A program made the position numbers and the translations under genes. Shown piece by piece: positions 25,795 to 27,871 of a stretch of DNA of 27,871 nt. Numbering within the stretch: position 1 is the stretch's first letter; every line of letters starts with the position of its first letter. The DNA is from CBDUQP01 sp965369385 (GTDB taxonomy: Bacteria; Planctomycetota; Phycisphaerae; SM23-33), in contig CBDUQP010000030.1 of the NCBI GenBank assembly GCA_965369385.1, positions 1 to 27,871 of the forward strand, in the 5' to 3' direction. Under the pieces are notes generated by a model. It worked only from the letters and a program-made list of their open reading frames with translations. It ran no database searches and was not told where the DNA came from.

Positions 25795-27327
25795 ATGGAC
25801 TGGGTACAACTGGCATACGCCACATTCATGGCCGTCTATACCTTCGCGCTGGCGATGGTATGTCTGTATGGCTTCCACCGTTTCGCAATTGTATTCCTCT
25901 TTGCTGTTCACCGCAGCAAGCACCCCAAGCAGGCCAGTACGTTTGACGAGCTGCCCCGCGTAACAGTGCAACTGCCGATGTACAACGAGGAAGCGGTGGC
26001 CAGGCGGATTATCGAGAAGACCTGCGAGATAGACTATCCACTTGATAAGTTGCAGATACAGGTTCTTGACGATAGTACTGACGGCACTTGCGAAATCGCC
26101 AAAGCCACAGTTGCAGACATGCAGGCCAAGGGCTTTGATGTGGAGTATCTTCACCGCGACAATCGCAGCGGGTACAAAGCCGGCGCACTGTCTGAAGGCC
26201 TGAAGAGCGCTACTGGCGAGTTCGTTTCCATATTTGACGCGGACTTCGTTCCAGTATCCGATTTCCTCTTGCGTTCGATCCAGTATTTCACCGATCCGAA
26301 GGTCTGCGTAGTGCAAAGCCGCTGGGAGCATCTGAATCGTAATGACAGTTGGCTCACCAAGTCGCAGGCGATTTTTCTCGACGGTCATTTCGCAATTGAG
26401 CACGTAGCCCGCAATCGTAGTGATCGATTCATGAGCTTCAACGGTACCGCTGGCACATGGCGGCGGGCAGCGATCGATCACGCGGGCGGTTGGCAGCACG
26501 ATACGCTTACCGAAGATCTTGACCTGTCATATCGCGCACAACTGAAGGGCTGGAAGTTTGTATACCTTCCCGAGCTCGCATCACCTGCAGAGCTTCCCCC
26601 GGAGATGAACGCATTCAAGGCCCAGCAGTTCAGATGGACCAAGGGTGGCGCGCAGACTGCCCTGAAACTCCTACCGAAGCTGATGCTGTCCAAAGCGCCG
26701 TTGAAGGTAAAGATCGAGGGTTTCTTCCATCTCACATGTTTCTCCATGCACATATACATGACTGTCCTGCTGCTTCTGCTGTTCCCGGCGATGTATCTGC
26801 AGACCACGCCGATTTCGGGCAGCTCGATGTGGCGTGCAGTGTTTGACCTGAGCGTGTTCACGCTTGCAACGATGTCGGCTACTGTGTTCTATGCAGCTAG
26901 CCAGTTCTATCTGGCACGTGACTGGCGATCAGCGTTGAAGTTCATGCCAATGCTTATGGCGCTTGGTGTGGGCTTGTGCGTATCGAACACCAAGGCGATC
27001 ATCGAAGCACTTATAGGCAAGGAGAGCGAATTTGTGCGTACGCCGAAGTTCGGCACCGCTACCGCCAAGCCCGTAGTCGTCGATAAGAATCAGCCGAAAA
27101 GCAAACGCAAGATCGTCCCATACCTTGAGTTCGCATTTGGGACTTATATGAGCATCTGCGCGATTCTCAGTATTGTGCATCTCAGGTCGGCCATCACGGC
27201 CCCGTTCCTGATCATCTTCGCATTCGGTTTCTACTACGTCTCATTGCAGAGTTTCCAGGCGGAAAGGGCGGCCAAGGGCGTCAAGAAGTCTCAAAGCGAA
27301 TTGGCCTGCGAGCGAGCAAGCGACTGA
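25795..27327 (+). CDS. Membrane glycosyltransferase family 2 (cellulose synthase-like / beta-mannosyltransferase type)
   Basis: This 510-residue processive-type glycosyltransferase probably adds sugars from a nucleotide donor to a growing beta-linked polysaccharide at the inner membrane. One N-terminal membrane helix lies at about 8-37. The GT-A catalytic domain shows the DDS motif (92-94), the metal-binding DAD (148-150), FNGTAGTWRR (215-224), TED (239-241) and QQFRW (277-281), the QxxRW motif of processive enzymes. Four or five hydrophobic segments follow (about 310-335, 350-372, 382-397, 445-463, 468-485). The segment FVRTPKFG (413-420) is typical of this subgroup, which includes glucomannan synthase-like proteins. 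No PilZ domain is present. The product polymer is unknown and no accessory export genes are in view. Confidence 0.88.
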   Translation: MDWVQLAYATFMAVYTFALAMVCLYGFHRFAIVFLFAVHRSKHPKQASTFDELPRVTVQLPMYNEEAVARRIIEKTCEIDYPLDKLQIQVLDDSTDGTCEIAKATVADMQAKGFDVEYLHRDNRSGYKAGALSEGLKSATGEFVSIFDADFVPVSDFLLRSIQYFTDPKVCVVQSRWEHLNRNDSWLTKSQAIFLDGHFAIEHVARNRSDRFMSFNGTAGTWRRAAIDHAGGWQHDTLTEDLDLSYRAQLKGWKFVYLPELASPAELPPEMNAFKAQQFRWTKGGAQTALKLLPKLMLSKAPLKVKIEGFFHLTCFSMHIYMTVLLLLLFPAMYLQTTPISGSSMWRAVFDLSVFTLATMSATVFYAASQFYLARDWRSALKFMPMLMALGVGLCVSNTKAIIEALIGKESEFVRTPKFGTATAKPVVVDKNQPKSKRKIVPYLEFAFGTYMSICAILSIVHLRSAITAPFLIIFAFGFYYVSLQSFQAERAAKGVKKSQSELACERASD

Positions 27328-27351
27328 GCAGGTCACGCCAAGTGATGTAGC

Positions 27352-27376
27352 TGGACGTTGTGATCGACCAATTTTT
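27352..27376 (+). terminator. Possible intrinsic terminator after the glycosyltransferase gene
   Basis: TGGACG (27352-27357) pairs with CGACCA (27365-27370) with one A-A mismatch around TTGTGAT, followed by ATTTTT (27371-27376). It begins 25 bases after the stop codon. The stem is short, so confidence is moderate; it would also shield the convergent tRNA gene. Confidence 0.45.
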
Positions 27377-27414
27377 GCCATCGGACGTGCGAATCGGATG
27401 TTGAGATGCGATAA

Positions 27415-27496
27415 TGCGAGGAACAGGACTCGAACCTGCACACCTTTCGGTACCAGAACCTAAATCTGGCGCGTCTGCCAATTCCGCCACCCTCGC
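27415..27496 (-). tRNA. tRNA-Leu, anticodon UAG
   Basis: The minus strand reads GCGAGGGTGG at the 5' end (27496 downward), and the acceptor stem GCGAGGG pairs with TCCTCGC at the other end, leaving discriminator A at 27415. The D arm is GGCGGAATTGGCAGACGC. The anticodon stem CCAGA/TCTGG holds loop TTTAGGT with anticodon TAG (complement of 27460-27462). A leucine-type long variable arm (GTACCGAAAGGTGTG) and the T arm GCAGG-TTCGAGT-CCTGT follow. The 3' CCA is not encoded; the next bases are TTA, so CCA must be added by nucleotidyltransferase. Confidence 0.95.
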
Positions 27497-27871
27497 CGGT
27501 GGTTTGCTATCGTAACATCATGAGCAAGTTGAGATTTATAGACAAAGGCATCATAATATGCCAGTGTTTTGTCGCAAATGACGCTCGATGGTGGGTGAGA
27601 TATCTCGCACCCAGACGGATAGAACGCTTTAATGGGCAGATATGACGTCTGGTTCTGGATCGGGGCATTATATCGAGATGCCGCCTGGAACTCTATGGTG
27701 GTTGACTGCTCATGTTGGGTTTTCAAAACCGATGCAGCGATAAATGCTTAATGCATCGTAAATCTTCACCCATCTGCAATACTGTGGCCGGGAGCAAGCA
27801 GGTACGTGCGATTCGTCTAGCAGTCCGTTGAAAAATGGATCCTGTCGCGAGTGCGCGGAATTTCGCCGAGC
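27497..27871. other. Terminal 375 bases, no convincing gene
   Basis: Only short frames are present on either strand; the longest minus-strand frame runs into the tRNA and is not credible. Inverted repeats are GGTTTT/AAAACC (27718-27730), CGATGCA/TGCATCG (27730-27736 with 27752-27758) and GGGTG/CACCC (27593-27612). At 27818-27835 lies TAGCAGTCCGTTGAAAAA, which resembles the end of some insertion sequences, but no transposase is in view. Confidence 0.5.

Noticed and set aside
27460..27726. 88-codon minus-strand frame ending at the right side of the tRNA
   Set aside because: Its C-terminal end is simply the translated 5' part of tRNA-Leu and the rest has no family resemblance.

Overview
This window is a bacterial housekeeping supercluster. 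Nearly all of it lies on the + strand: the end of the rpoBC operon, the str operon, and complete S10, spc and alpha ribosomal-protein operons in their usual order. The organism is a bacterium. Several traits suggest a Planctomycetota/PVC-type lineage, possibly Phycisphaerae: a divergent EF-G, S14 of the short zinc type, no rpmD between rpsE and rplO, no infA between map and rpmJ, no tuf after fusA, and lineage-specific protein tails. That placement is inference from protein character, not a database result.

Layout: rpoB (3' part, 2-1084), a long 310-base spacer with an imperfect direct repeat and a perfect hairpin, then rpoC (1395-5714), rpsL and rpsG. Next comes a 439-base spacer (6713-7151) with several stem-loops, a terminator-like hairpin and a good sigma70-type promoter that fires almost onto the fusA start codon. 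After fusA a second promoter-like sequence (9256-9283) precedes a very compact run: rpsJ-rplC-rplD-rplW-rplB-rpsS-rplV-rpsC-rplP-rpmC-rpsQ-rplN-rplX-rplE-rpsN-rpsH-rplF-rplR-rpsE-rplO-secY-adk-map-rpmJ-rpsM-rpsK-rpsD-rpoA-rplQ. Three ATGA overlaps (rpmC/rpsQ, rpsE/rplO, secY/adk) point to translational coupling. A 17-bp-stem intrinsic terminator at 25084-25127 closes the run.

Downstream lie a HIT-family nucleotide-binding protein (25232-25648) and a membrane family 2 glycosyltransferase of the cellulose synthase-like/mannosyltransferase type (25795-27327) with its own promoter-like sequence. A tRNA-Leu(UAG) follows on the minus strand (27415-27496). The last 375 bases hold no convincing gene.

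Together the genes supply the core transcription enzyme (beta, beta', alpha), most ribosomal proteins, the translocation factor EF-G, the SecY channel, adenylate kinase and methionine aminopeptidase. I found no new defence or mobile system. The points most worth a second look are the extra two-helix N-terminus on SecY, the repeated element in the rpoB-rpoC spacer, the near-leaderless fusA promoter, the ten-aspartate tail on RpoA beside an acidic/Ala-rich tail on L17, the Arg at S12 position 88 (a streptomycin-resistance site), and the missing rpmD, infA and tuf.
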